Counted from the first letter of the stretch, positions 26,761 through 36,290 are shown. The stretch: 64,000 nucleotides of DNA from Candidatus Geocrenenecus huangii (GCA_023268155.1 JALNKM010000007.1:1-64000), one strand, 5' to 3'. Numbers and translations: made by a program. Notes: generated by a model not told the origin, from the sequence alone.

Positions 26761-27722
26761 TGTCTCAAGCAAGATTCAAATCTATAAAAGACCTAATATG
26801 CGAAGACTATCTTACTCCAGGTACACCTTCATGTGCTGGATGCGGTGCATTGATAACTCTTAGGTTATTCCACAAAGTATTGGGGGGCAGGGTAGTCTGG
26901 GTTAACGCTGCAGGATGTATGACTCTATTGATAGTTTACCCATTCACGCCTTTAAAGTCTTCATGGATGTATACAGCTATGGCGTGCGCTCCAGCAGGCG
27001 CCCAGGGGATTAGAGATGCATTAGATATACTGATAGATAAAGGAGTGATATCTTCAGAAGAGGATCTAAAGGTGGTCGTAGTTACAGGTGATGGAGCAGC
27101 AAATGATATTGGTCTCCAGAGTACATCTGGAGCAATACATCGAGGTCTAGACTTCTACTATCTCTGCTACGATAATGAAGCCTTCGGGAATACGGGTTTC
27201 CAATACTCGCCAGCGACACCGTACGGTTCTAGAACAGCAACCTCGCCGCCTACTCCCCTCGTACCTGAAGGGTATAGAGGTAAGAAGAAAGACTTATTCG
27301 AGATATGGAGAGCGCATAAACCTCCGTACGTGGCCACGCTATCGATCTCCCATCCAATGGACATGGTTAGAAAGATTGAGAAGGCTGAAAAATATAAAGG
27401 ACCAAAGCTTTTCATCTCTCTTTCACCATGTCCGCCAGGATGGGGAATAGAGACTATGGAGACGGTTAAGATAGCTAGGTTAGCTGTAGAGACGGGAGTA
27501 TGGTCTCTGAAAGAAGCAGTCTACGGTGAAGTACGCCATACATATATTCCGAGGAAGCTGAAGCCGCTGGAAGAATACTTGAAAGCTCAAGCAAGATTCA
27601 GACACTTATTCTATCCGGTGAGGAGAGACGAGGTCATCTCGAAGATGCAGAGTGAAGTTGAAGAATATTGGAGGACAGTATACGATAGAGAACTAGGTAG
27701 GGAAGATGCTGGTGGAAGCTAA
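26760..27722 (+). CDS. porB: Pyruvate/2-oxoacid:ferredoxin oxidoreductase, beta subunit
   Basis: 320-residue TPP subunit. Proximal cluster ligands appear in PSCAGCG, NAAGC and SLSPCPPGW. The TPP motif is VVTGDGAANDIG, followed by CYDNEAFGNTG. Last gene of the operon. The C-terminus has a charged extension of no clear role. Confidence 0.93.
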   Translation: MSQARFKSIKDLICEDYLTPGTPSCAGCGALITLRLFHKVLGGRVVWVNAAGCMTLLIVYPFTPLKSSWMYTAMACAPAGAQGIRDALDILIDKGVISSEEDLKVVVVTGDGAANDIGLQSTSGAIHRGLDFYYLCYDNEAFGNTGFQYSPATPYGSRTATSPPTPLVPEGYRGKKKDLFEIWRAHKPPYVATLSISHPMDMVRKIEKAEKYKGPKLFISLSPCPPGWGIETMETVKIARLAVETGVWSLKEAVYGEVRHTYIPRKLKPLEEYLKAQARFRHLFYPVRRDEVISKMQSEVEEYWRTVYDRELGREDAGGS

Positions 27723-27867
27723 AAACTGCCTGAGAGCCTTATTCCAGCATATTTCACCAGTAATCTATATTCCTGAAAAAAGAGGGTTTTTCAGGTTCTG
27801 CAGCCTTCATCATACCTCAGAGTACCTCGAGTTCATCATCTAATCCATCACGTATTGAAGGATTATT

Positions 27868-29334
27868 TTAGATTTTAATGTTAAACAACGATTGAGCCAC
27901 GGCTCCTACAAGGAAGAATCCATAGAAGATCATTCCAGCTATCAGTATTATCGTAACTATTATTGATGGTCTCAATTCTTTGGGCATAAACTTGTAGTTT
28001 ACAATTACTTGCAGCGGGTAGGCGACCGTTAAAGCGAATAGACCTAGGTTTGCGCCTATGAGAGTTAACTGGTAGGGTGAAGCCCAACCGAGAGTTAGAG
28101 ATCCCACTATTATTATGACTGAGACAGCGAACATGATGTAAAGTATTAGGTAGTAGAGTCTTCTAATATCTCCTCTAGCCCAATTTCTAATCTTCCCACT
28201 AGCAAACCAGAAGTTATCAGTGATAGTTCTAGTTGTAGCATCCATCAATCCCCACTGCGTATCGAACAGTATCCAGAAGCCTCCAAGTAGAACGATAAAC
28301 CATGCAGCTCCACCTAAAGCTTTAGATAAGGCTTGCGCTTGAGCTGCAGCGATAGCGAACCCTCTAAGCCCTGCGGCCTGTTCAGGTGTTAGAAGAGCAT
28401 GAGCCATCACGCTAGTCATCACTATTGTTATGAATGTTAGCAGTGAGAATATTATCCATCCATCTAATCTTAGAATGTTTAGCCAACCTTTCCACCTCTT
28501 CAAGTTTTCTTCATTTATCTTGAACGGCTTCTCCTCAATGTCTAGCGCAACTTTACTACCGCCAATCAAAGCTGAGATATATCCTATCTTGCTACCCATA
28601 CCCCATCCTTTGTCCCTTGCATAGCTAGAGAGCATTAAGTTGAATCCGAAGCCTGCGGGTATGTATGCGATAGCACCAGAGATGGCTAACCAGTCTATCT
28701 TTTGAGGTTGTGGGAAGCCTCCCCTATCTGTCAGGAATCCCCCTAAGCCGCTTAAAACTGTGATCCAGTCATCGAGGGTAGCGGCCGCCAGCACACCGAC
28801 CAGGACCGTAGCGAAGAGTAAGATTATCAATGGCCAACTTATCAATTCGAGTGTTCTCTGAACCTTCCATCCAACATGAAGTATGAGTAAACCCACGATT
28901 AATGCTATTAGGCTCCAAGAGAGTAGTAGCAATGAATCCTGCGGTCCTGGAAGCCGACCTAGCTGTAGAGCAGTAGCGGCTGTCGCTGAAGCAATCGCCC
29001 ATGAAGGCCACATAACAGGAATGAACAACATCAAAGTCCACGCCAAAGACCATCCAAGAGGACCTGGTGGAAGTTTCTGTATCGCTCTATGTACAGGTTG
29101 TCCACAGTAAACAGGATACTTCATGGATTCCACTGCTAGAACAGCCTGTATTAGACATGAGAATGCAGCTGCCCAGAGTAATTGTGGTCCAAAAGTAGCT
29201 ACTACAGCTGGGAATGTTATCCATTCCCCGGAACCTATCGCTAGCGATGCCATTATAACGCCTGGTCCTAACGCTTTAAGGTATGCTGAAGCTTTCGGAG
29301 GTGGTGGAGGAGGTAATTCAACATCTTGGTTCAT
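27868..29334 (-). CDS. Nramp-related membrane transporter
   Basis: 488 residues with about 11-12 transmembrane helices and a proline-rich cytoplasmic N-terminus. Overall similarity is to the Nramp/SLC11 family, but the TM1 metal motif DPGN is replaced by GSGEW (34-38), and TM6 reads AIAYIPAGFGFN instead of the usual MPH segment. Canonical Mn/Fe transport is therefore doubtful; the substrate may be another cation or a different solute. Transcribed alone. Confidence 0.75.
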   Translation of the reverse strand: MNQDVELPPPPPPKASAYLKALGPGVIMASLAIGSGEWITFPAVVATFGPQLLWAAAFSCLIQAVLAVESMKYPVYCGQPVHRAIQKLPPGPLGWSLAWTLMLFIPVMWPSWAIASATAATALQLGRLPGPQDSLLLLSWSLIALIVGLLILHVGWKVQRTLELISWPLIILLFATVLVGVLAAATLDDWITVLSGLGGFLTDRGGFPQPQKIDWLAISGAIAYIPAGFGFNLMLSSYARDKGWGMGSKIGYISALIGGSKVALDIEEKPFKINEENLKRWKGWLNILRLDGWIIFSLLTFITIVMTSVMAHALLTPEQAAGLRGFAIAAAQAQALSKALGGAAWFIVLLGGFWILFDTQWGLMDATTRTITDNFWFASGKIRNWARGDIRRLYYLILYIMFAVSVIIIVGSLTLGWASPYQLTLIGANLGLFALTVAYPLQVIVNYKFMPKELRPSIIVTIILIAGMIFYGFFLVGAVAQSLFNIKI

Positions 29335-29452
29335 GGCTGTATTTTTTTGTTCTTTCCAGCCAATATTTCAACATTTCTATTCTATGAATTAAATTCTTAA
29401 AACCGTTTCGGATCAAATATTCTATAACAAAGTTATGCTTTAAAAAGCTGCA

Positions 29453-29995
29453 TTAAGCCCTTCTCAATACCTCATTAAGCTTCTTCTCAAATATCTTATA
29501 CGTTTCATCATCGTAGAGGCAGAGGATAATCTTCTTGAGATTAGTCTCCTTTCTGGATACATAGTCTATGATAGTTGACAACATTATGTCTGCACATCTA
29601 TCTTTAGGATAACCAAATATCCCTGTCGAGATAGCTGGAAAAGCGATGGACTCTACATGGTATTTATCTGCGAGTTCAAGAGAATTTAGTGTTGCATTCT
29701 TAAGTTTGTTGTCTTCATCTCCCTCACCCATTCTCGGTCCAACAGCGTGGATAACGTATTTTGCTTTAAGCTTACCCGCACTCGTTAATACCGCTCCTCC
29801 GACAGGGCAGTACCCAATCTTATCGCATTCCTCTTGGATTACCCTACCTCCCTTTCTGAGGATCGCTCCTGCAACACCTCCTCCCATCTTTAAGCTAGAG
29901 TTAGCAGCATTAACGATAACGTCTACTTGCAGTTCAGTAATGTCTCCTTTAACAAGCTCGATTACGGTTCTACCAATCTTCAACATACTATACAT
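29453..29995 (-). CDS. Macro-domain (ADP-ribose-processing) protein
   Basis: 180-residue stand-alone macro domain of the MacroD/YmdB type. DVIVNAANSSLKMGGGVAGAI at 25-45 forms the ADP-ribose loop, and the second loop is AISTGIFGYPKDRCADIM. It likely removes ADP-ribose from proteins or deacetylates O-acetyl-ADP-ribose. An internal start (MLKIGRTVIELVKGDI) is also possible. Upstream sequence is the decayed transporter copy described next. Confidence 0.93.
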   Translation of the reverse strand: MYSMLKIGRTVIELVKGDITELQVDVIVNAANSSLKMGGGVAGAILRKGGRVIQEECDKIGYCPVGGAVLTSAGKLKAKYVIHAVGPRMGEGDEDNKLKNATLNSLELADKYHVESIAFPAISTGIFGYPKDRCADIMLSTIIDYVSRKETNLKKIILCLYDDETYKIFEKKLNEVLRRA

Positions 29996-30007
29996 CGAGA
30001 AGAAAAC

Positions 30008-30190
30008 CTAAGATAAAAAACTTAGTTTAACCTTTCAGATATACCACTATTAATCCTGTAATTACGAAATATAAAGGGTATTCACGGTTAGTCTCGATTA
30101 TTTTGGACGGACTAGAAGATATGATACTTGTGGTGCTATTGACTATCGTATTGTCGAACTCGTTTTTCTGAATAGAGGCCGACCTAATCA
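30008..30190 (-). pseudogene. Decayed 3' end of a DMT transporter gene copy
   Basis: The first 23 bases (30008-30030) are identical to 32269-32291, and 43 of 49 bases match over 30008-30056 against 32269-32317. All six differences are transitions, mostly at third codon positions. Read on the minus strand the copy ends GLIVVYLKG, against GLMVAYLKD in the intact gene at 32288-33154, and further up KIIET aligns with EIIET. Beyond that the copy diverges, and no start codon is found. Confidence 0.65.
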
Positions 30191-30290
30191 GAGAATTCTA
30201 ACCGAACACCCTATCTTCAAATCCTTATCTTTATACGGTGATTTGTTATGTCTTCCATAATAAATTATCAAAAAAGATTCTTATGATATT

Positions 30291-30725
30291 TTGAATAAGG
30301 CTTACTCTAAAAGTTTATCAACAACGTTAGAGAGAGATCTTAACGATATAGAATTGTGCGGTGAAAGATCATGTTTATCTGAACTAGAAATTTTGACGAG
30401 GATATTGAGGTCCGGCTTAGTGAAGATTCTCGGTGAGACTGGATTAGATGTTCTTGAACATTTTATGCAGTTTCCACTTAGTGGAGACATGTATCGTGTT
30501 TTTTATGAAGATCCTCAAAGATTTTACGGTGAGTTCATCAAGATTTATGGGAGGGGAGCTGATAATCTCTTGAAAGTATTGTTCTCCACATTAATCCGAG
30601 AAGGATTACTAGAACCAGTAAACCCCATCGAGATCATAACCTTGATGAAATCTGGGGATAGAGACTCGATCAGGAAGCTTACACATGTGTTTAAGCTGGA
30701 GGAGGGCTCTCCTATTGGAAAGTAG
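30291..30725 (+). CDS. Small protein coupled to the KaiC-like ATPase
   Basis: 144 residues from a TTG, helical, with no membrane segment; not recognised as a known family. Core segment: LVKILGETGLDVLEHFM followed by DPQRFYGEFIKIYGRGADNLLKVLF. It overlaps the KaiC-like gene by 11 bases, so the two proteins are translated together and probably interact. Confidence 0.65.
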   Translation: MNKAYSKSLSTTLERDLNDIELCGERSCLSELEILTRILRSGLVKILGETGLDVLEHFMQFPLSGDMYRVFYEDPQRFYGEFIKIYGRGADNLLKVLFSTLIREGLLEPVNPIEIITLMKSGDRDSIRKLTHVFKLEEGSPIGK

Positions 30726-32127
30726 AGAAGATTTCATATCAACAGGTATACCTGGACTTGATTATTTAATTAAAGGTTTTCCAAGAGGTGGGTTGGTCGT
30801 TGTCTCTGGAGCGCCGGGGACAGGTAAGACAGCTTTAGCATCAAACTTTATTTATCAGGGTGCGGTAAAGTACGGTGAGCCGGGAATCTACGTATCTCTA
30901 ATAGAGGATGAGACGCGTTTCTATACCTACATGAAGAGCTTCGGTCTCGATTTTGAAAAACTGACAGAAAAGAAGCTATTCAGATATGTTCCTCTTCCTA
31001 CGTTACTTGAATCTGGAATGTCTGCAGCTATAACTACGGTTATTGATGACATCTTATCCATAAATGCAAAGAGAATAGCTATAGACTCTTACACAGCTAT
31101 AAGCGGGTCATTTAAGGATCAGGCAGAGGGAAGAGCATTCCTGCACAGTGTATTATCAAAGATCACCTCACAGCTTAAATGTACTACCATGTTGATTAAG
31201 GAAGAAAAAGAAATAGAAAAGAAGGAATTCGATTATGTAGACTTCATAGCTGATGGAGTAATACATCTCAAATACGGTACTATAGAAGACAAATTGTATA
31301 GAGAATTGGCTTTCATAAAATTAAGGGGTTCTGAACTGAGAAATCCGAGGGCATGGTTTACACTACATGGTGGATTCAAGGTAATGATACCTACGAAGAT
31401 TCCCGATAAGCGGAGATTCGCTGGAATACAATATCCAGAGAATCCGCAAACAGGCTACACTACAGGAATACCAGACCTAGATCGGGAGATTGGAGGTTAC
31501 CCTGACAAAACGGTAATACTGTTTGAAGTAGATCCGAAACTCACATTCAAGGATTATATGTTCTTAACGGTTCCATTAATTTCTGCACATATTCTAAGAG
31601 ATGGCTATTGCTTAGTTATACCGTCAGGAGGGGTTACTCGCGATGTTTTATTAGATGCATATATGATGTACGGTGTAAGTGAAGAACAATTTAGAAGAAA
31701 CTACCACCTACTCACCGAGCCCGATTGTAGAGAGGAAAGGAGTGAAAAGACCATGGAGATCGAACCCCCTGAGATGGTTGTTAAGAGATTTACGGAATTG
31801 GAAAATAAGCTCCTAGAAAGATATAGGAGACCTCCAATAAGATTGTTTGGAGTGGATAGGTTAGTTCAGTATTATGGAGAAAGAGTTTTCAACATTTTGT
31901 ATATTGTAGAAGATGAGCTTAGAAGGAAAGGTGGATTGATTATATGGATAGTTAAACCTGTTAAACCCTGGTTGATGAAGGGTCTTGCACCAATAGCTGA
32001 CATCCACTTCAAGATATTTAGAAAGCATGCATGTATGTTCATGTATGGTGTTAAGCCTATCACGCCGATTTATGGAATTCAAATAAGGGAAGATTCACCA
32101 ATCCCTAATTTGATACCAATAGTATAG
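30715..32127 (+). CDS. KaiC-like RecA-fold ATPase with degenerate second domain
   Basis: 470 residues from the TTG at 30715, chosen because GGAGG lies about 12-16 bases ahead and the protein then begins with the family start (FISTGIPGLDYLIKG). The first domain has Walker A GAPGTGKTA at about 33-41 and a Walker B-like RIAIDSYTAI. A second half begins TGIPDLDREIGGYP, the same domain opening, but its P-loop position reads LFEVDPKLTFKDY with no GxxxxGK(S/T). It therefore looks like a two-domain KaiC whose CII has lost nucleotide binding. Archaeal KaiC-like proteins usually act as signalling ATPases; the target here is unknown. Confidence 0.82.
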   Translation: MESREDFISTGIPGLDYLIKGFPRGGLVVVSGAPGTGKTALASNFIYQGAVKYGEPGIYVSLIEDETRFYTYMKSFGLDFEKLTEKKLFRYVPLPTLLESGMSAAITTVIDDILSINAKRIAIDSYTAISGSFKDQAEGRAFLHSVLSKITSQLKCTTMLIKEEKEIEKKEFDYVDFIADGVIHLKYGTIEDKLYRELAFIKLRGSELRNPRAWFTLHGGFKVMIPTKIPDKRRFAGIQYPENPQTGYTTGIPDLDREIGGYPDKTVILFEVDPKLTFKDYMFLTVPLISAHILRDGYCLVIPSGGVTRDVLLDAYMMYGVSEEQFRRNYHLLTEPDCREERSEKTMEIEPPEMVVKRFTELENKLLERYRRPPIRLFGVDRLVQYYGERVFNILYIVEDELRRKGGLIIWIVKPVKPWLMKGLAPIADIHFKIFRKHACMFMYGVKPITPIYGIQIREDSPIPNLIPIV

Positions 32128-32218
32128 CGTAGATAAGGGAGAAAAAGGAAGACTTTAATTAAGTTAGGTTCTCCACCCTAAGTTGGACATATCGATTAAG
32201 AAATCCTTGTAGACTCTA

Positions 32219-32253
32219 CTCAATCCTTCTATGAGAGATCCATATCCAGACCA
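32219..32253. repeat. Copy of the DMT gene 5' flank, left
   Basis: About 28 of 35 bases match 33197-33230 in the same orientation. That second copy lies just upstream (5') of the DMT transporter gene, while this one lies downstream of it. It fits a former second transporter gene whose 3' end survives at 30008-30190. Confidence 0.5.
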
Positions 32254-32268
32254 TATATAGAAGGAAAT

Positions 32269-32291
32269 CTAAGATAAAAAACTTAGTTTAA
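32269..32291 (-). terminator. Inverted repeat at the end of the DMT gene
   Basis: CTAAG and CTTAG flank an A/T run, giving a short hairpin with a T tract on the minus strand directly at the stop codon of the transporter gene. An identical copy is at 30008-30030. A terminator role is inferred. Confidence 0.35.
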
Positions 32292-33154
32292 TCTTTTAGG
32301 TATGCTACCATTAATCCAGCTATGACTAGTACTGCACCGATGGTTTCGATTATTTCGAGCGACTCAGACAACATGATGTATGCTAGGATGGATGAGACAA
32401 CAGGTATTAGGAGACCGGAGGTAGCCATTAGGGTTGCACTCACATCTTCGGAACCGATATTGAACAAATAGTATGATACCGCGGAGGGAAAGACTCCAAG
32501 CCATACGAGACCAATAATAGATGATGGTTCTCCGGGGATGGTGATATTGCGTTGGATGAATAAGACTGAGATAAGAATTAATGGGAGAGAGATCATGAAG
32601 GTCCTCAATGTTATTGTTAGACTTCTCCCGCTTAGCTCCATCTTCTTCAAGTAGGCTGCATAAACTGACCAGCAGAATATAGCGAACATTATTAGTAGAG
32701 CTCCAATAAACCATTCAAGATCATATTCTAGCCCAATCTTATCTAGAAAGAATATTATCAGACCTAGGAAGCCTATGAGTATTCCCGTGTACTGTATTTT
32801 CTTAAGTTTCTCTCCTACAAGGAAATATGCAACTAGGAAAGTCATCAGAGGATAGCATCCAAGCATCAGCCCCGCATGGTTTGCATTAACGTAAAGTAGT
32901 CCAAGATTATATGTAAGCCATGGAACTGCTATACCACTCAATGAAAGTATAATCAAGTCTCTTAGATTGGTTTTCGGGGATTCTGGAACTCTAGCAACCC
33001 TAACCAACAAGATTAATGTAAGACACCCGATCAAGATTCTGTAAACCACTATATCCCATGGGGTAATATCTTGGAGAACGATTTTACTTACAGGAGCCGT
33101 CGAACCCCAAAGTATCCCTGTAAGAATAGGCGTAAAACGTGAAAGCTTTTTCAC
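32288..33154 (-). CDS. DMT-superfamily transporter (EamA type)
   Basis: 288 residues, ten predicted transmembrane helices in two EamA repeats. The N-terminus TGILWGSTAPVSKIV and the second-half WSVYAAYLKKM and SSILAYIMLSESLEIIETIGA are family patterns. Probably a metabolite or amino-acid exporter; substrate not predictable. GTG start. A partial duplicate lies 2.3 kb to the left, beyond the KaiC-like operon. Confidence 0.88.
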   Translation of the reverse strand: MKKLSRFTPILTGILWGSTAPVSKIVLQDITPWDIVVYRILIGCLTLILLVRVARVPESPKTNLRDLIILSLSGIAVPWLTYNLGLLYVNANHAGLMLGCYPLMTFLVAYFLVGEKLKKIQYTGILIGFLGLIIFFLDKIGLEYDLEWFIGALLIMFAIFCWSVYAAYLKKMELSGRSLTITLRTFMISLPLILISVLFIQRNITIPGEPSSIIGLVWLGVFPSAVSYYLFNIGSEDVSATLMATSGLLIPVVSSILAYIMLSESLEIIETIGAVLVIAGLMVAYLKD

Positions 33155-33196
33155 CTTGAATCGATATTATCAGTTAAACCATCTATATAGGATTTG

Positions 33197-33230
33197 CTTA
33201 ATCATTCTATGGGAGATTCATGTCTAGCCA
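33197..33230. repeat. Copy of the DMT gene 5' flank, right
   Basis: Partner of the repeat at 32219-32253, lying about 45-75 bases upstream of the transporter start on the minus strand. Confidence 0.5.
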
Positions 33231-33292
33231 TTCACTATAGAGTCGTACAGATGTAAGTATTCTTTAAAAATAAGGATTCATACAGTTTTTGT

Positions 33293-34522
33293 ATGGATTT
33301 CGAGTTCTCAGAAGATGAAATAAGATTTAGAGAAAGTGTTCAGGAATTCTGTAAGAGATACATTGAGCCTAGATGGATAGAGATAGATGAGAAGGGTAGG
33401 ATACCACTTGACCTAATTAAGAAGATGGGTGAACAAGGGTTATTCGCAATCCCTATCTCTGAAGAATATGGTGGAATGGGTGGAACAATAACGATGACCG
33501 CTATAGCTGCTGAGGAGATAGCATATCATGATCCATCCGTAGCGACGGCAGTCTACACGCTACTAAACAATGGGTGGCCACTACTATTAGAAAAATATGG
33601 TGATGAAGACGTCAAGAAAGAGGTCTTGCCGAAAGTAGCGAGTGGAGACGCATTCTACGGTATAGCTTCGACTGAATCTCATGGAGGGTCGGATGTAGCG
33701 GGTATAAAGACGACGGCGATGAAGAAGAATGGTGTATGGATAATTAATGGTGAGAAGACATACATAAGCGGGATAAGAGAGATACAAGAATTACCGGAAG
33801 GTGGAGGATACTTCCTAGTGGCCAAGACAAATAAACCAGAATATGGACATAGGAACATAACGGCTTTCAATCTAATCGTTAAATGGAATGGTAAAGTGAG
33901 AAGAGAATGGAAACCAACAATCTTCGAAGAAATAGGTAGAAGAGGGATAAGCACAGGAGCATTCGTACTTGAAGACTTCCAGCTAGAAGACAAGTACCGG
34001 ATCGGTGAAGAGAATAAGGGATTCTACTACTTGATGGAGGGATTCAACGTTGCGAGAATACTCGTCGCGGCAGCAACTATAGGGAGTGGGAGATGGGCAC
34101 TAGACCAAGCGGTCGAATGGTTAAAGAATAGAAGGTTGTTTGAAGGTAGATCGTTGGCCTCATTCCAAGGTGTAAGCTTCAAGCTTTCCGAATTATATGC
34201 TGAACTAGAAGCTTCAAAACTTCTAACATATAGAGCGGCGTGGCTTGCCGACAAAATCTACTTTGAGAAGAACCCTAAATGGAAGGAAAAAGACTTGAAC
34301 ATACCTGTAGCCTTATGTAAATTGAAAGCTCCTGAGGCGACGACAAAGATATATGAGGAGCTCATGAAATGGTATGGAGCATACGCTTACACTAAAGAGT
34401 GTAATGCCTTCAGAGGATGGCTGGGGACCTTCTCATACACTATAGGGGCCGAGGGAGCACAGAATATAATGAGGATAATAATTGCTAGAGACTTGATAGG
34501 CAGAGAATATGTTAAAGGATAA
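33293..34522 (+). CDS. Acyl-CoA dehydrogenase
   Basis: 409-residue FAD enzyme that oxidises an acyl-CoA to the 2-enoyl-CoA and passes electrons to ETF. N-terminal FSEDEIRFRESVQEFCKR, the FAD-binding FYGIASTESHGGSDVAGIKTTA and the C-terminal GAEGAQNIMRIIIARDLIG with the probable catalytic Glu are all present. It heads a unit with EtfB, EtfA, FixC-like and FixX-like genes, so its electrons are probably delivered to them. Acyl chain length unknown. Confidence 0.94.
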   Translation: MDFEFSEDEIRFRESVQEFCKRYIEPRWIEIDEKGRIPLDLIKKMGEQGLFAIPISEEYGGMGGTITMTAIAAEEIAYHDPSVATAVYTLLNNGWPLLLEKYGDEDVKKEVLPKVASGDAFYGIASTESHGGSDVAGIKTTAMKKNGVWIINGEKTYISGIREIQELPEGGGYFLVAKTNKPEYGHRNITAFNLIVKWNGKVRREWKPTIFEEIGRRGISTGAFVLEDFQLEDKYRIGEENKGFYYLMEGFNVARILVAAATIGSGRWALDQAVEWLKNRRLFEGRSLASFQGVSFKLSELYAELEASKLLTYRAAWLADKIYFEKNPKWKEKDLNIPVALCKLKAPEATTKIYEELMKWYGAYAYTKECNAFRGWLGTFSYTIGAEGAQNIMRIIIARDLIGREYVKG

Positions 34523-34547
34523 TGTTAGATGTGTAGGAGGATGAGTA

Positions 34548-35309
34548 GTGAGGGTACTTACACCGATAAAACTAACAGTAGACATCAGTCAACTAAAATA
34601 CGAATCGTCTGGAGAGCCGCTAATAGACATCGCGCCGAGGAAGATGGGCGACTCCGATAAATGTGCAATAGAAGAAGCTGTTAGATTGAAAGAGAAACAT
34701 AATGCACATACGGTGGTGGTAACAGTTGGGTCAACCCCAGACCATGAAAGAATGGTCAGAGACGCATACGCTATGGGGATAGATGAAGGATATATTATAG
34801 AAGTAGATGGACACGAAAACCTGCAAGCCGTCAACGTAGGAGAGATAATTGCATCTATGGCTGAGAAGACTGGACCATACGATTTAATAATCCTTGGAGC
34901 AGGCTCTCTTGATACTCACTCCTACACTCTAGGCCCCATCGTAGCTTCAAGGATAGGTATACCGATAATTGCAAGCGTAGACTCGTTGAACTACGTTGAG
35001 GGATACATCGAAGCAAAAAGCGTTATGGAGGATGGAACGTATATTTACCGGTCAAAGCCTCCACTAGTAGTTACGGTGACAACTGAAGCTAATGAGCCTA
35101 GAATACCTACCTTAAAAACAATACTTAAGTCAAAGAAGATGGAGGTGAAGAGACTAAGCATAGAGCAGCTGGGAGTAAGATTGGAGAAGGTCGGCCTAGT
35201 AGAGGTTAAGAAGTACATCATCCAGAGAAAGAATATAGTTTGGGATGCAAGTGAAGACTTCGAGAAAGCAGTTGACAACTTGGTAAATCTCCTAGTCGGT
35301 GAGGTCTAG
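34548..35309 (+). CDS. etfB: Electron transfer flavoprotein beta subunit
   Basis: 253-residue EtfB of the FixA type: ALSO-type adenine-nucleotide alpha-hydrolase fold with EEAVRLKEKHNAHTVVVTVG and LIILGAGSLDTHSYTLGP, ending in a recognition-loop and tail region. GTG start with AGGAGGATGAG just upstream. It pairs with EtfA 5 bases downstream. Confidence 0.93.
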   Translation: MRVLTPIKLTVDISQLKYESSGEPLIDIAPRKMGDSDKCAIEEAVRLKEKHNAHTVVVTVGSTPDHERMVRDAYAMGIDEGYIIEVDGHENLQAVNVGEIIASMAEKTGPYDLIILGAGSLDTHSYTLGPIVASRIGIPIIASVDSLNYVEGYIEAKSVMEDGTYIYRSKPPLVVTVTTEANEPRIPTLKTILKSKKMEVKRLSIEQLGVRLEKVGLVEVKKYIIQRKNIVWDASEDFEKAVDNLVNLLVGEV

Positions 35310-35314
35310 CCTAC

Positions 35315-36220
35315 ATGAGGATACTCGTTTACGGTGAGACGGTTGAATGGCTTAAGCAAGTCAGAGAGATAGCGGAGATACTGAACAGCGAAGTGTATGG
35401 TGTTATTCCATCTAGGGAGCTAGTCAACCAGGCGTCCAAAATCCTAGACAAGGCATACGTCTTCGATGGATTAACATATGAGCCGAACACCTACCATAAG
35501 ATTATTCGACGAGTGTCCGATAAGGTTAAGCCAGACGTAACACTATTTCCCTCAACTATCAAGGGAAGAACTTTAGCGGGATTATATGCTGGAGAGAAGG
35601 GTCAGCCGATAATAACAGACGTGCTCAACCTGAGATACATAGCTGGAGGACTAGAGATCGAGAGGCTGGTATATGGTGGTTCATGCATCGCAACAATAAG
35701 ATCCACTTTACCAGCAACGATATGCATATCAATCGGAGCATTCAAACCATCAGAAAAACAAGTAAATGGAGAAATAGAATATCTTGAGGAGATAAGGGAG
35801 AGCGCCGTCCAGACGGAATTCAGGAGTAGAGAATACGTCGGGGTACCCTTAGAGAGAGCAGAGATAGTCGTAGCGGCGGGTAGAGGATTCAAGAAGAAAG
35901 AAGACCTCGAAATTGTTAAGGAGCTTTCAAGAATACTTAATGGTGCATGGAGTGTTACAAGGCCTCTTGCAGCAGATTATGGATGGTCCGATACATGGAT
36001 AGGCATTTCGGGGGCCACAATAAATCCGAAGATCTATCTAGCGGTAGGGGTGTCCGGGCAACCACTCCACATGATCGCTGTTAGAAACTCCAAGACGATA
36101 ATAGCTATAAATAAAGACCCGAGCGCGCCGATCTTTAATGAAGCAGACTATGGAGTAATAGGAGACCTATACCAAGTCCTTCCAAAATTATTAGAGAAAC
36201 TTAAGAAGAAACTAGGATAA
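35315..36220 (+). CDS. etfA: Electron transfer flavoprotein alpha subunit
   Basis: 301-residue EtfA with the C-terminal FAD domain: VVAAGRGFKKKEDL, RPLAADYGWSD, VGVSGQPLHMIAV and TIIAINKDPSAPIFNEADYG, the family signature. The FixC/FixX genes next door suggest the EtfABCX group, some members of which bifurcate electrons between quinone and ferredoxin. Confidence 0.94.
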   Translation: MRILVYGETVEWLKQVREIAEILNSEVYGVIPSRELVNQASKILDKAYVFDGLTYEPNTYHKIIRRVSDKVKPDVTLFPSTIKGRTLAGLYAGEKGQPIITDVLNLRYIAGGLEIERLVYGGSCIATIRSTLPATICISIGAFKPSEKQVNGEIEYLEEIRESAVQTEFRSREYVGVPLERAEIVVAAGRGFKKKEDLEIVKELSRILNGAWSVTRPLAADYGWSDTWIGISGATINPKIYLAVGVSGQPLHMIAVRNSKTIIAINKDPSAPIFNEADYGVIGDLYQVLPKLLEKLKKKLG

Positions 36221-36290
36221 CCTTTATCTCAGCTAGTCAAGAATTAATAGACGTATGTATCCTATTTCTAGATATAGGTGTGATTGATTA

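Noticed and set aside
30008-30190. Tail of a Ser/Thr-rich secreted protein with a C-terminal helix
   Set aside because: The reading is open for about 50 codons with no start, and base-level identity to the transporter gene 3' end explains it.
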